Shown one piece after another: positions 12,741-24,301 of a stretch of DNA of 64,000 nucleotides. Origin of the DNA: Zestomonas insulae (GTDB taxonomy: Bacteria; Pseudomonadota; Gammaproteobacteria; Pseudomonadales; Pseudomonadaceae); the NCBI RefSeq assembly GCF_016901015.1, contig NZ_JAFEUP010000006.1, positions 372,001 to 436,000 of the forward strand, in the 5' to 3' direction. The notes below the pieces were generated by a model. It did no database searches, had not been told where the DNA came from, and saw only the letters and a list, made by a program, of their open reading frames with translations. Every line of letters starts with the position of its first letter. Position 1 is the stretch's first letter. The translations under genes and the position numbers were made by a program.

Positions 12741-14414
12741 TCAGGCGTTGGCGCTGCTGACCATCTTGCGCGCATGGGCGAGGGATTCTTCGGTGAGGTC
12801 GACGCCGCCGAGCATCCGCGCGACTTCCTCGATGCGCCCGTCAGTGGCCAGGTTGGCCACCGCGGTGTGGGTGGCGTCCTGGCCGCGCGCCTTGTGCACG
12901 AACAGGTGCTGATGGCCTTGCGCAGCGACCTGCGGCAGGTGGGTCACGGTCAGCACCTGGCCACGCTCGCCCAGGCGGCGCAGCAGCTGGCCGACCACTT
13001 CGGCGGTGGGTCCGCCGATGCCGACGTCGACTTCGTCGAACACCAGGGTTGGCACCCGCGAGGTCTGTGCGGTGATCACCTGGATCGCCAGGCTGATGCG
13101 TGACAGCTCCCCGCCGGAGGCGACCTTGGCTAGCGGCTTGAGCGATTGCCCGGGGTTGGCGCTGACCAAGAACTCCAGCAGCTCGAGGCCGGCCGGGTGC
13201 GGACCGCCCTGCTCGCGGGCGCGCAATTCGATACTGAATCGCCCGCCGGGCATGCCCAGGCTGTGCATCTCGCCTTGCACTGCGGCGGCCAGCGCGGCGG
13301 CGGCAGTCTGCCGCAGCTTGCTCAGTTCACTGGCCTTGTCCTGGTAATGACGCGCGTAGGCGCCGAGTTCCTCGCCGAGGCGCTCGACGGCCTGGTCGTC
13401 GGCGTTGAGGTTTTCCAGCTCCTCGAACAGCTGCTGCTGCAGGCTGTGCAGCTCGTTAGGCTGGATGCGGTGCTTGCGCGCCAGGGTGTAGATGCTGTCG
13501 AGGCGCTCCTCGAGTTGCTGCTGGCGTTGCGGGTCGGCGTCGAAGTGGTCGATGAAGCGGTTGAGCTCGCCGACGGCTTCCTCGACCTGGATCTGCGCGC
13601 TGGCCAGCAGGTTGATCGCTTCGCCCAGTGCGCTGGGCGTGCTGGAGAAAGCGGTCAAGCGGTGCAGGCTGCTGGTCAGCGCGGACAGCACGTTGCCGGC
13701 GTCGTTGTCGCTGCACAGCTCCAGCACCTGCTGGCAGGTGCCGATCAGGCTGCCGGCATTGGCCAGGGCCTTGTGATCCTGCTCCAGCTGCTCCAGTTCG
13801 TGCTCGCCGAGGGCAAGGTTGTCCAGCTCTTCCAGCTGATAGCTGAGCAGTTGATGGCGGGCGCGCTGCTCGTCGCTGCTGCGCGCCAGGCGCTCCAGTT
13901 CCTGGCGGGTCTGCTGCCAGCGCTGCGCGGCAAGCTGTACCTGGCGGGCGAGGTCCTGGTTGCCGGCGTATTCGTCGAGCAGCCGGCGGTGGGTGTCGGC
14001 CTTGAGCAGCGACTGGTGCTCGTGCTGGCTGTGGATGTCGATCAGCAGTTCGCCGAGCGCCTTGAGGTCGCCGAGCGGCGCCGGGGTGCCGTTGATGTAG
14101 CCGCGCGAGCGGCCCTCGGCGGTGATCACCCGGCGCAGCAGGCACTGACCGTCATGGTCGAGGTCGCGCTCGGCGAGCCAGGTGCGTGCCTCGGGAATGT
14201 CATGCAGGTCGAAGCTGGCGAGGATGTCCGCCTTGTCCGTGCCGGGGCGGACCACGCCGCTGTCGGCGCGGTCGCCGAGGGCTAGGCCGAGGGCGTCGAG
14301 CATGATCGACTTGCCGGCGCCGGTCTCCCCGGTGATCACGGTCATGCCGCGTTCCAGTTCGAGGTCCAGGTGTTCGACGATGGCGTAGTTGTGGACGGAC
14401 AGGTGCACCAGCAT
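12741..14414 (-). CDS. recN: DNA repair protein RecN
   Basis: 557-residue SMC-like ATPase acting in double-strand break repair. Walker A GETGAGKS near residue 30, long coiled-coil arms (about 150-400, including LEELDNLALGEHELEQLEQ), then the signature (ASGGELSRISLAIQ) and Walker B (TLVFDEVDVGIGG) near the C-terminus. Length is normal. Its promoter carries a LexA box, so it should be SOS-induced. It is divergent from the heat-shock gene grpE. Confidence 0.97.
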   Translation of the reverse strand: MLVHLSVHNYAIVEHLDLELERGMTVITGETGAGKSIMLDALGLALGDRADSGVVRPGTDKADILASFDLHDIPEARTWLAERDLDHDGQCLLRRVITAEGRSRGYINGTPAPLGDLKALGELLIDIHSQHEHQSLLKADTHRRLLDEYAGNQDLARQVQLAAQRWQQTRQELERLARSSDEQRARHQLLSYQLEELDNLALGEHELEQLEQDHKALANAGSLIGTCQQVLELCSDNDAGNVLSALTSSLHRLTAFSSTPSALGEAINLLASAQIQVEEAVGELNRFIDHFDADPQRQQQLEERLDSIYTLARKHRIQPNELHSLQQQLFEELENLNADDQAVERLGEELGAYARHYQDKASELSKLRQTAAAALAAAVQGEMHSLGMPGGRFSIELRAREQGGPHPAGLELLEFLVSANPGQSLKPLAKVASGGELSRISLAIQVITAQTSRVPTLVFDEVDVGIGGPTAEVVGQLLRRLGERGQVLTVTHLPQVAAQGHQHLFVHKARGQDATHTAVANLATDGRIEEVARMLGGVDLTEESLAHARKMVSSANA

Positions 14415-14438
14415 GGGAGCGCTCCCGAAATTTAATGA

Positions 14439-14454
14439 CTGTTCGTTTATACAG
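14439..14454. promoter_or_regulatory. LexA (SOS) box of recN
   Basis: CTGT-N8-ACAG exactly, with an AT-rich centre (TCGTTTAT). It overlaps the predicted recN -10 hexamer. Confidence 0.88.
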
Positions 14455-14475
14455 TGTTTGTTTCCTTCCTGACAA
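14446..14475 (-). promoter_or_regulatory. recN promoter
   Basis: Minus strand TTGTCA (14475-14470), 18-bp spacer, TATAAA (14451-14446); the -10 is inside the LexA box. Confidence 0.7.
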
Positions 14476-14480
14476 TAACC

Positions 14481-14508
14481 CTTGAAACCTTGTGCGCGGG
14501 CCCCATAT
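14481..14508 (+). promoter_or_regulatory. sigma-32 heat-shock promoter of grpE
   Basis: CTTGAAA (14481-14487), 13-bp spacer, CCCCATAT (14501-14508): an essentially perfect match to the sigma-32 consensus, 50 bp before the grpE start codon. Confidence 0.88.
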
Positions 14509-14559
14509 AGGCGGCAGAAGCGCGGGCGAGGCCCGCCGTTGCATTCAAAGGAGACCCCA

Positions 14560-15129
14560 ATGGCAGACGAACAGAACCTGGATACGCCAGTAACCGACGA
14601 GAACCTTGCGCCGGAAGCGGCCGCCGGCGGCGACCTGGCCGCGCGCGTGCAAGCGCTGGAAGAGCAGCTGGCTGCTGCCCAGGATCAGTCGCTGCGCGTG
14701 GCCGCCGACCTGCAGAATGTGCGCCGCCGTGCCGAACAGGACGTGGAGAAGGCGCACAAGTTCGCCCTGGAAAAATTCGCCAACGACCTGCTGCCTGTAG
14801 TCGACAGCCTGGAACGCGGCCTGGAGCTGTCGAGCAACAGCGACGAGTCGATCAAGGCGGTGCGCGAAGGCATGGAGCTGACCCTCAAGCTGCTCCTCGA
14901 CACCCTTAAGCGCTACCAGATCGAGGCGGTCGATCCGCACGGTCAGCCGTTCAATCCGGAGCACCACCAGGCGATGGCGATGGAAGAGAGCACTCATGTT
15001 GAGCCGAACTCGGTGCTCAAGGTGTTCCAGAAGGGCTACCTGCTCAATGGGCGGCTGATGCGTCCGGCGATGGTGGTGGTCAGCAAGGCCCCCGCGAACG
15101 TGCCGCCGTCGATTGACGAGCAGGCTTGA
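14560..15129 (+). CDS. grpE: nucleotide exchange factor GrpE
   Basis: 189-residue co-chaperone that releases ADP from DnaK. N-terminal disordered acidic region, a long coiled coil (about 25-90, RVQALEEQLAAAQDQ), a four-helix region, and the C-terminal beta-wing domain (NPEHHQAMAMEE...VLKVFQKGYLLNGRLMRPAMVVVSK). ATG 14560 is preceded by AAAGGAG at ideal spacing. It is the first gene of grpE-dnaK-dnaJ, behind a sigma-32 promoter; its stop codon is itself part of a second such promoter. Confidence 0.97.
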   Translation: MADEQNLDTPVTDENLAPEAAAGGDLAARVQALEEQLAAAQDQSLRVAADLQNVRRRAEQDVEKAHKFALEKFANDLLPVVDSLERGLELSSNSDESIKAVREGMELTLKLLLDTLKRYQIEAVDPHGQPFNPEHHQAMAMEESTHVEPNSVLKVFQKGYLLNGRLMRPAMVVVSKAPANVPPSIDEQA

Positions 15130-15152
15130 AAACCGCGCAGCGGCCCCCATCT
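15125..15152 (+). promoter_or_regulatory. second sigma-32 promoter, for dnaK, overlapping the grpE stop codon
   Basis: CTTGAAA (15125-15131), 13-bp spacer, CCCCATCT (15145-15152). The TGA stop codon of grpE (15127-15129) is part of the -35 element. Spacing equals that of the grpE promoter. Confidence 0.8.
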
Positions 15153-15226
15153 GTTTAACCAAGCGAATTAATGCTGCCGCGGCCTGCGAATCGCGGCCTC
15201 GGTAAATCCAAATTCAGGAGCGTGAA

Positions 15227-17146
15227 ATGGGCAAAATCATCGGTATCGACCTGGGAACTACCAACTCCTGCGTCGCCATTCTGGAAAACGGTAACGTCAA
15301 GGTCATCGAGAACGCGGAAGGTGCGCGCACCACGCCGTCGATCATCGCCTACACCAACGACGGCGAGATCCTCGTTGGCCAGTCGGCCAAGCGTCAGGCG
15401 GTGACCAACCCGCACAACACCCTGTACGCGGTGAAGCGTCTGATCGGTCGTCGCTTCGACGAAGACGTCGTGCAGAAAGACATCAAGATGGTCCCTTACA
15501 AGATCGCCAAGGCTGACAACGGTGACGCCTGGGTCGAAGTGAAGGGCCAGAAGATGGCGCCGCCGCAAATCTCCGCGGAAGTGCTGAAGAAGATGAAGAA
15601 GACCGCCGAAGACTACCTCGGCGAAGCCGTGACCGAGGCGGTGATCACCGTGCCGGCCTACTTCAACGACAGCCAGCGCCAGGCGACCAAGGATGCCGGC
15701 CGCATCGCCGGTCTCGACGTCAAGCGCATCATCAACGAGCCGACCGCTGCCGCGCTGGCCTACGGCATGGACAAGGCCAAGGGCGACCACACCGTGATCG
15801 TCTATGACCTGGGCGGCGGTACCTTCGACGTGTCGGTGATCGAGATCGCTGAAGTCGACGGCGAGCACCAGTTCGAAGTGCTGGCCACCAACGGTGACAC
15901 CTTCCTCGGTGGTGAGGACTTCGACCTGCGCCTGATCGACTACCTCGTCGACGAGTTCAAGAAAGAGTCCGGCATCGACCTGAAAGGCGACCCGCTGGCC
16001 ATGCAGCGCCTGAAGGAAGCCGCCGAAAAGGCCAAGATCGAGCTGTCCTCGGCGCAGCAGACCGACGTCAACCTGCCGTACATCACTGCAGACCAGACCG
16101 GTCCGAAGCACCTTAACGTGAAGATTTCCCGCGCCAAGCTGGAATCGCTGGTCGAAGACCTGGTCGCTCGCACCATCGAGCCATGCCGCATTGCCCTGAA
16201 AGACGCCGGTCTGGACGCGGGCAGCATCCATGACGTGATCCTGGTCGGTGGCCAGACCCGCATGCCGATGGTGCAGCAGAAAGTTGCCGAGTTCTTCGGC
16301 AAGGAAGCGCGCAAGGACGTCAACCCGGATGAAGCCGTGGCCATGGGTGCTGCCATTCAGGGCGCCGTGCTGGCCGGTGACGTCAAGGACGTGCTGCTGC
16401 TCGACGTATCGCCGCTGACCCTGGGTATCGAGACCATGGGTGGCGTGATGACCGCGCTGATCGAGAAGAACACCACCATCCCGACCAAGAAGTCGCAGGT
16501 GTTCTCGACGGCCGACGACAACCAGTCCGCCGTGACCATCCATGTGCTGCAGGGCGAGCGCAAGCAAGCCGCGCAGAACAAGTCGCTGGGCAAGTTCGAC
16601 CTGGCCGAGATTCCGCCGGCGCCGCGCGGTGTACCGCAGATCGAAGTGACCTTCGATATCGACGCCAACGGCATCCTGCACGTCGGTGCGAAGGACAAGG
16701 CCACCGGCAAGCAGCAGTCCATCGTGATCAAGGCCAACTCCGGTCTGTCCGAGGAAGAAATCGCGCAGATGGTGCGTGACGCTGAGGCCAACGCCGAGGA
16801 AGATCGCAAGTTCGAAGAGCTGGCCGGTGCCCGTAACCAGGGCGACGGTCTGGTCCATGCCACGCGCAAGATGGTCGTCGAAGCGGGCGACAAGGCGACT
16901 GCCGACGAGAAAGCGGCGATTGAGAAAGCGCTGGCTGAACTGGAAGCGGCCGTGAAGGGCGACGACAAAGCGGCCATCGACGCGAAAATGAATGCGCTGT
17001 CGGAAGTCACTGCACCGCTGGCGCAGAAGATGTACGCCGAACAGCCGCAGCCGGGTGCTGCTGGTCAGGCGGCAGACGAGCCGAACGGCGGCGCGGCGGA
17101 CGACGTGGTCGACGCCGAGTTCGAGGAAGTCAAAGACAACAAGTAA
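15227..17146 (+). CDS. dnaK: molecular chaperone DnaK (Hsp70)
   Basis: 639-residue Hsp70. N-terminal actin-like ATPase (1-385) with IGIDLGTTNSCVA, DLGGGTFDVS and the phosphorylation/ATP loops; substrate-binding beta domain (about 390-505); helical lid; C-terminal acidic tail ending EEVKDNK, the usual DnaK end. ATG 15227 follows AGGAG. It works with GrpE and DnaJ in protein folding and in control of sigma-32. It has its own heat-shock promoter in addition to read-through from grpE. Confidence 0.99.
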   Translation: MGKIIGIDLGTTNSCVAILENGNVKVIENAEGARTTPSIIAYTNDGEILVGQSAKRQAVTNPHNTLYAVKRLIGRRFDEDVVQKDIKMVPYKIAKADNGDAWVEVKGQKMAPPQISAEVLKKMKKTAEDYLGEAVTEAVITVPAYFNDSQRQATKDAGRIAGLDVKRIINEPTAAALAYGMDKAKGDHTVIVYDLGGGTFDVSVIEIAEVDGEHQFEVLATNGDTFLGGEDFDLRLIDYLVDEFKKESGIDLKGDPLAMQRLKEAAEKAKIELSSAQQTDVNLPYITADQTGPKHLNVKISRAKLESLVEDLVARTIEPCRIALKDAGLDAGSIHDVILVGGQTRMPMVQQKVAEFFGKEARKDVNPDEAVAMGAAIQGAVLAGDVKDVLLLDVSPLTLGIETMGGVMTALIEKNTTIPTKKSQVFSTADDNQSAVTIHVLQGERKQAAQNKSLGKFDLAEIPPAPRGVPQIEVTFDIDANGILHVGAKDKATGKQQSIVIKANSGLSEEEIAQMVRDAEANAEEDRKFEELAGARNQGDGLVHATRKMVVEAGDKATADEKAAIEKALAELEAAVKGDDKAAIDAKMNALSEVTAPLAQKMYAEQPQPGAAGQAADEPNGGAADDVVDAEFEEVKDNK

Positions 17147-17164
17147 GCGTCAGCTGTTGTTCCA

Positions 17165-17216
17165 GCCCGCCGCCTTTCGGCGGGCACGATTCGCCGCGCG
17201 GGAGCCTTCTCCCGCG
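17165..17216 (+). other. two tandem hairpins in the dnaK-dnaJ gap
   Basis: First stem GCCCGCC/GGCGGGC (17165-17185), second stem CGCGGGAG/CTCCCGCG (17197-17216) with a 4-nt loop. Neither has a T-run, so they are not classic terminators; they could set the lower expression of dnaJ relative to dnaK by mRNA processing or partial termination, which is inference. Confidence 0.6.
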
Positions 17217-17259
17217 TCGGCGTATCTGGATGATGTGAATTCGAGAGTGCAGCAGAGCT

Positions 17260-18384
17260 ATGGCAAAACGTGACTATTACGAAGTGCTCGGGGTCGAGCG
17301 CGGCGCCAGCGAGGCGGACCTGAAAAAGGCCTACCGGCGCTTGGCGATGAAGTATCACCCGGACCGTAATCCGGGCGACAAGGCCTCCGAGGACCAGTTC
17401 AAAGAGGCCAACGAGGCCTACGAAGTGTTGTCCGATGCCAGCAAGCGCGCGGCCTACGACCAGTACGGTCATGCCGGGGTCGACCCGAGCATGGGCGGCG
17501 GCGCCGGCGGCTTCGGCGGGGCGAACTTCTCCGACATCTTCGGCGACGTGTTCAGCGATTTCTTCGGTGGCGGTCGCGGCGGTTCGCGCGGTGGCGCACA
17601 GCGCGGCAGTGACCTGCGCTACACCCTGGAGCTGGATCTCGAAGAGGCGGTGCGCGGCACCACGGTGACCATTCGCGTGCCGACCCTGGTTGGCTGCAAG
17701 ACCTGCGATGGCTCCGGGGCGAAGAAGGGCACCAGTCCGGTGACCTGCACCACCTGCGGCGGTATCGGCCAGGTGCGCATGCAGCAGGGCTTCTTCTCGG
17801 TGCAGCAGACCTGCCCGCGTTGCCACGGCAACGGCAAGATGATCACCGACCCCTGCGGCAGCTGCCACGGCCAGGGGCGCGTGGAAGAACACAAGACCCT
17901 GTCGGTCAAGGTGCCGCCAGGCGTCGACAATGGCGATCGCATTCGCCTGTCGGGCGAAGGCGAAGCCGGCACCCACGGCGGCCCGGCGGGCGACCTGTAC
18001 GTGGTGGTCAACGTGCGCGAGCACGCGATCTTCCAGCGTGACGGCAAGCACCTGTACTGCGAAGTGCCGATCAGCTTCGCCGACGCGGCGCTGGGCGGCG
18101 AGCTGGAAGTGCCGACCCTGGATGGCCGGGTCAAGCTGAAGATTCCCGAAGGCACGCAGACCGGCAAGTTGTTCCGCCTGCGCGGCAAGGGCGTGGCGCC
18201 GGTGCGCGGTGGTGCGGCGGGCGACCTGATGTGCCGCGTCGCGGTGGAAACCCCGGTGCACCTGACCAAGCGGCAGCGCGAGATGCTCGAGGAGTTCCGC
18301 GGTTCGCTGCAGGGCGACACCTCCCATTCGCCGAAGGCCAGTGGCTGGTTTGAGGGCGTGAAGCGCTTCTTCGGCGACGTTTGA
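17260..18384 (+). CDS. dnaJ: co-chaperone DnaJ (Hsp40)
   Basis: 374-residue type I Hsp40. J domain at 1-70 with the HPD tripeptide (KYHPDRNPGD), Gly/Phe-rich linker (about 75-120), zinc domain with four CxxCxGxG repeats (CKTCDGSG, CTTCGGIG, CPRCHGNG, CGSCHGQG; about 147-205), and C-terminal substrate-binding domains. It stimulates DnaK ATPase and delivers clients. It is 113 bp downstream of dnaK and followed by dapB at 61 bp. Confidence 0.99.
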   Translation: MAKRDYYEVLGVERGASEADLKKAYRRLAMKYHPDRNPGDKASEDQFKEANEAYEVLSDASKRAAYDQYGHAGVDPSMGGGAGGFGGANFSDIFGDVFSDFFGGGRGGSRGGAQRGSDLRYTLELDLEEAVRGTTVTIRVPTLVGCKTCDGSGAKKGTSPVTCTTCGGIGQVRMQQGFFSVQQTCPRCHGNGKMITDPCGSCHGQGRVEEHKTLSVKVPPGVDNGDRIRLSGEGEAGTHGGPAGDLYVVVNVREHAIFQRDGKHLYCEVPISFADAALGGELEVPTLDGRVKLKIPEGTQTGKLFRLRGKGVAPVRGGAAGDLMCRVAVETPVHLTKRQREMLEEFRGSLQGDTSHSPKASGWFEGVKRFFGDV

Positions 18385-18445
18385 TTGATGGCCGCACGCC
18401 GCGGGCAGCGCTCGCGGCGGTGGCGCACAGCTTGGAGCTGAACTG

Positions 18446-19249
18446 ATGCGACGTATTGCAGTGATGGGCGCCGCGGGGCGCATGGGCAAGACCCTGATCG
18501 AGGCGATCCAGCAGAACGCCGGGGCCGGATTGACCGCGGCGGTCGACCGCCCGGACAGCACCCTGGTCGGTGCTGACGCCGGCGAGTTGGCTGCCATCGG
18601 TCGGATTGGTGTGCCGTTGTCCGCCGACCTGGAGCGGGTGGTCGACGAGTTCGACGTGCTGATCGACTTCACCCACCCCTCGGTGACCCTGAAGAACCTC
18701 GAAGTCTGCCGTCAGGCCGGTAAGGCCATGGTCATCGGTACCACCGGTTTCACGGCTGACGAGAAGCACAAGCTGGCCGAGGCGGCCAAGGAGATTCCGA
18801 TCGTCTTCGCTGCCAACTTCAGCGTCGGCGTCAACCTCTGCCTGAAGCTGCTGGATACCGCGGCCCGCGTGCTGGGCGACGAGGTGGACATCGAGATCAT
18901 CGAGGCGCACCACCGTCACAAGGTCGATGCGCCGTCGGGTACCGCACTGCGCATGGGTGAAGTGGTCGCCAGTGCGCTGGGGCGTGACCTGCAGCAGGTC
19001 GCGGTGTACGGGCGTGAGGGCCAGACCGGCGCGCGGCAGCGCGAAACCATCGGCTTCGCCACCGTGCGCGCGGGCGATGTGGTCGGCGATCACACCGTGC
19101 TGTTCGCTGCTGACGGCGAGCGGGTGGAGATCACCCACAAGGCGTCCAGTCGGATGACCTTCGCCAAGGGTGCCGTACGCGCCGCCATGTGGCTGGATCA
19201 GCGTCAGCCGGCGCTGTACGACATGCAGGATGTGCTCGGCTTGCGCTGA
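18446..19249 (+). CDS. dapB: 4-hydroxy-tetrahydrodipicolinate reductase
   Basis: 267-residue NAD(P)H-dependent enzyme of the diaminopimelate/lysine pathway. Rossmann motif GAAGRMGKTL at residues 8-17, the family signature EIIEAHHRHKVDAPSGTAL with the catalytic His and Lys near 155-165, and the C-terminal segment RMTFAKGAVRAAMWL. Position between dnaJ and carA is standard for Pseudomonas. It supplies both lysine and cell-wall diaminopimelate. Confidence 0.98.
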   Translation: MRRIAVMGAAGRMGKTLIEAIQQNAGAGLTAAVDRPDSTLVGADAGELAAIGRIGVPLSADLERVVDEFDVLIDFTHPSVTLKNLEVCRQAGKAMVIGTTGFTADEKHKLAEAAKEIPIVFAANFSVGVNLCLKLLDTAARVLGDEVDIEIIEAHHRHKVDAPSGTALRMGEVVASALGRDLQQVAVYGREGQTGARQRETIGFATVRAGDVVGDHTVLFAADGERVEITHKASSRMTFAKGAVRAAMWLDQRQPALYDMQDVLGLR

Positions 19250-19275
19250 GTTATGCCCGTTAGGTCGCTTTGCGG

Positions 19276-19304
19276 TAGACCGAAAACGGGCCTTTCTGTA
19301 TGAT
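19276..19304 (+). promoter_or_regulatory. candidate carA promoter
   Basis: TAGACC (19276-19281), 17-bp spacer, TATGAT (19299-19304). Transcription would start near 19311, upstream of a 7-bp hairpin (TTTAGTG/CACTAAA, 19311-19328) and of the terminator at 19351-19391, leaving a leader of about 120 nt before carA. Confidence 0.5.
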
Positions 19305-19339
19305 GCCGGCTTTAGTGTGTCCACTAAAAGTTACGCAGA

Positions 19340-19441
19340 ATGATTCAAATAAAAAGCGGGGTGACGGTTTCTTACGTCATCCCGCTTTTTTACAACCTGC
19401 GTTTGCTTCAAGCCTTGATTACGGGAGGTCTTCTTGACTAA
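19340..19441 (+). other. candidate 33-codon leader ORF overlapping the carA start
   Basis: ATG at 19340 opens 33 codons that run through the terminator hairpin and end with TAA at 19439-19441, a few bases inside carA. The ribosome site is weak. If translated, it would couple ribosome position to terminator formation and to carA initiation. It could also be chance. Confidence 0.25.
19351..19391 (+). terminator. terminator/attenuator in the carA leader
   Basis: Stem AAAAAGCGGGGTGACG with a matching downstream arm (one G-U pair), 8-nt loop, then a T-run. It lies downstream of the best carA promoter and 43 bp before the carA start, so it is either an attenuator of carA or the dapB terminator. 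Confidence 0.75.
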
Positions 19442-20570
19442 GCCAGCCATACTCGCCCTTGCCGACGGCAGCATCTTTCGCGGCGAAGCCATCGGTGCCG
19501 ATGGTCACACCATCGGCGAAGTGGTGTTCAACACCGCCATGACCGGCTATCAGGAAATCCTTACCGATCCTTCCTACGCCCAGCAGATCGTTACCCTGAC
19601 CTACCCGCACATCGGCAACACCGGCACCACGCCGGAAGATGCCGAGTCCGACCGCGTGTGGGCCGCCGGCCTGATCATCCGTGACCTGCCGCTGATCGCC
19701 AGCAACTGGCGCAGCACCCAGTCGCTGCCCGACTACCTGAAAGCCAACGGCACGGTTGCCATCGCCGGCATCGATACCCGCCGCCTGACCCGCATCCTGC
19801 GTGAGAAAGGCTCGCAGAACGGCTGCATCCTCGCCGGTGCCGATGCCACCGAAGAGAAGGCGCTGGAACTGGCGCGCAGCTTCCCCGGCCTGAAGGGCAT
19901 GGACCTGGCCAAGGTGGTCAGCGCCACCGAGCGCTACGAGTGGCGCTCCAGCGTGTGGGACCTGAAGGACGACAGCCACCCGGAAATCCCGGCGGCCGAG
20001 CTGCCGTACCACGTGGTCGCCTACGACTATGGGGTCAAGCTGAACATCCTGCGCATGCTGGTGGCGCGCGGCTGCCGCCTGACCGTGGTGCCGGCGCAGA
20101 CCCCGGCCAGCGAAGTGCTGGCGCTGAATCCGGACGGCGTGTTCCTGTCCAACGGCCCGGGTGATCCGGAGCCATGCGATTACGCGATCCAGGCGATCAA
20201 GGATGTCCTGGAAACCGAGATCCCGGTGTTCGGCATCTGCCTCGGCCACCAGCTGCTGGCCCTGGCCTCCGGCGCCAAGACCGTGAAGATGGGTCACGGC
20301 CACCACGGCGCCAACCACCCGGTGCAGGATCTCGACAGTGGCGTGGTGATGATCACCAGCCAGAACCACGGTTTCGCCGTGGACGAGAGCAGCCTGCCGG
20401 GTAACCTGCGTGCCACCCACAAGTCGCTGTTCGACGGCACCCTGCAGGGCGTCGAGCGCACCGACAAGGTCGCCTTCAGCTTCCAGGGTCACCCGGAAGC
20501 CAGCCCTGGCCCGCACGACGTCGCCCCGCTGTTCGACCGCTTCATCGAAGCCATGGCCACGCGCCGCTAA
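19434..20570 (+). CDS. carA: carbamoyl-phosphate synthase small subunit (glutaminase)
   Basis: 378-residue glutamine amidotransferase subunit that feeds ammonia to CarB, giving carbamoyl phosphate for arginine and pyrimidines. N-terminal CPSase small-chain domain, then class I GATase domain with nucleophile C269 in GICLGHQLL and the C-terminal His in SFQGHPEASPGP. The start is TTG (19434), supported by a GGGAGG site and by the canonical TKPAILALADG beginning. It is preceded by a possible attenuator and followed after 36 bp by carB. Confidence 0.98.
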   Translation: MTKPAILALADGSIFRGEAIGADGHTIGEVVFNTAMTGYQEILTDPSYAQQIVTLTYPHIGNTGTTPEDAESDRVWAAGLIIRDLPLIASNWRSTQSLPDYLKANGTVAIAGIDTRRLTRILREKGSQNGCILAGADATEEKALELARSFPGLKGMDLAKVVSATERYEWRSSVWDLKDDSHPEIPAAELPYHVVAYDYGVKLNILRMLVARGCRLTVVPAQTPASEVLALNPDGVFLSNGPGDPEPCDYAIQAIKDVLETEIPVFGICLGHQLLALASGAKTVKMGHGHHGANHPVQDLDSGVVMITSQNHGFAVDESSLPGNLRATHKSLFDGTLQGVERTDKVAFSFQGHPEASPGPHDVAPLFDRFIEAMATRR

Positions 20571-20606
20571 GCCTGTCGACTGACCTACGGATTCGAGTGA
20601 GTAACC

Positions 20607-23824
<3,218 letters not shown>

Positions 23825-23828
<4 letters not shown>

Positions 23829-24301
23829 CTAAATACCCAATGACCGTCCAGGGCGCGCGCGCCCTGGAAGAAGAGTTGGCGCATCTGACCAAGGTTGTCC
23901 GTCCGAAGCTCAGCCAGGACATCGGTACCGCGCGTGAGCTCGGTGACCTCAAGGAAAACGCCGAATACCATGCTGCTCGCGAACAGCAGGGCATGGTCGA
24001 GGCGCGCATTCGCGATATCGAAGGTCGCCTGCAGAACGCGGTGATCATCGATGTCACGACCATCGCCCACACCGGCAAGGTGATTTTCGGCACCACGGTG
24101 GAGATCGCCAACGTCGAAACCGACGAAAGCGTGACTTACCAGATCGTTGGAGAAGACGAAGCCGACATCAAGCAGGGCAAGCTGTCGGTCAGCTCGCCAA
24201 TCGCCCGCGCCCTGGTGGGCAAGGACGAAGGCGACGTGGTGGCGGTGAAGACCCCGAGTGGCCTGGTCGAGTACGAGATTGTCGAAGTCCGCCATCTCTA
24301 A
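23825..24301 (+). CDS. greA: transcription elongation factor GreA
   Basis: 158-residue factor that rescues backtracked RNA polymerase by stimulating transcript cleavage. N-terminal coiled coil (1-75) with the acidic tip in ARELGDLKENAEYHAAREQQ, and C-terminal FKBP-like domain (LVGKDEGDVVAVKTPSGLVEYEIVEV). It overlaps carB by ATGA, so translational coupling is likely and it is part of the car operon. Confidence 0.98.

Noticed and set aside
15155..16858. Minus-strand open frame opposite dnaK
   Set aside because: Pure mirror of dnaK codons, no ribosome site or domain.
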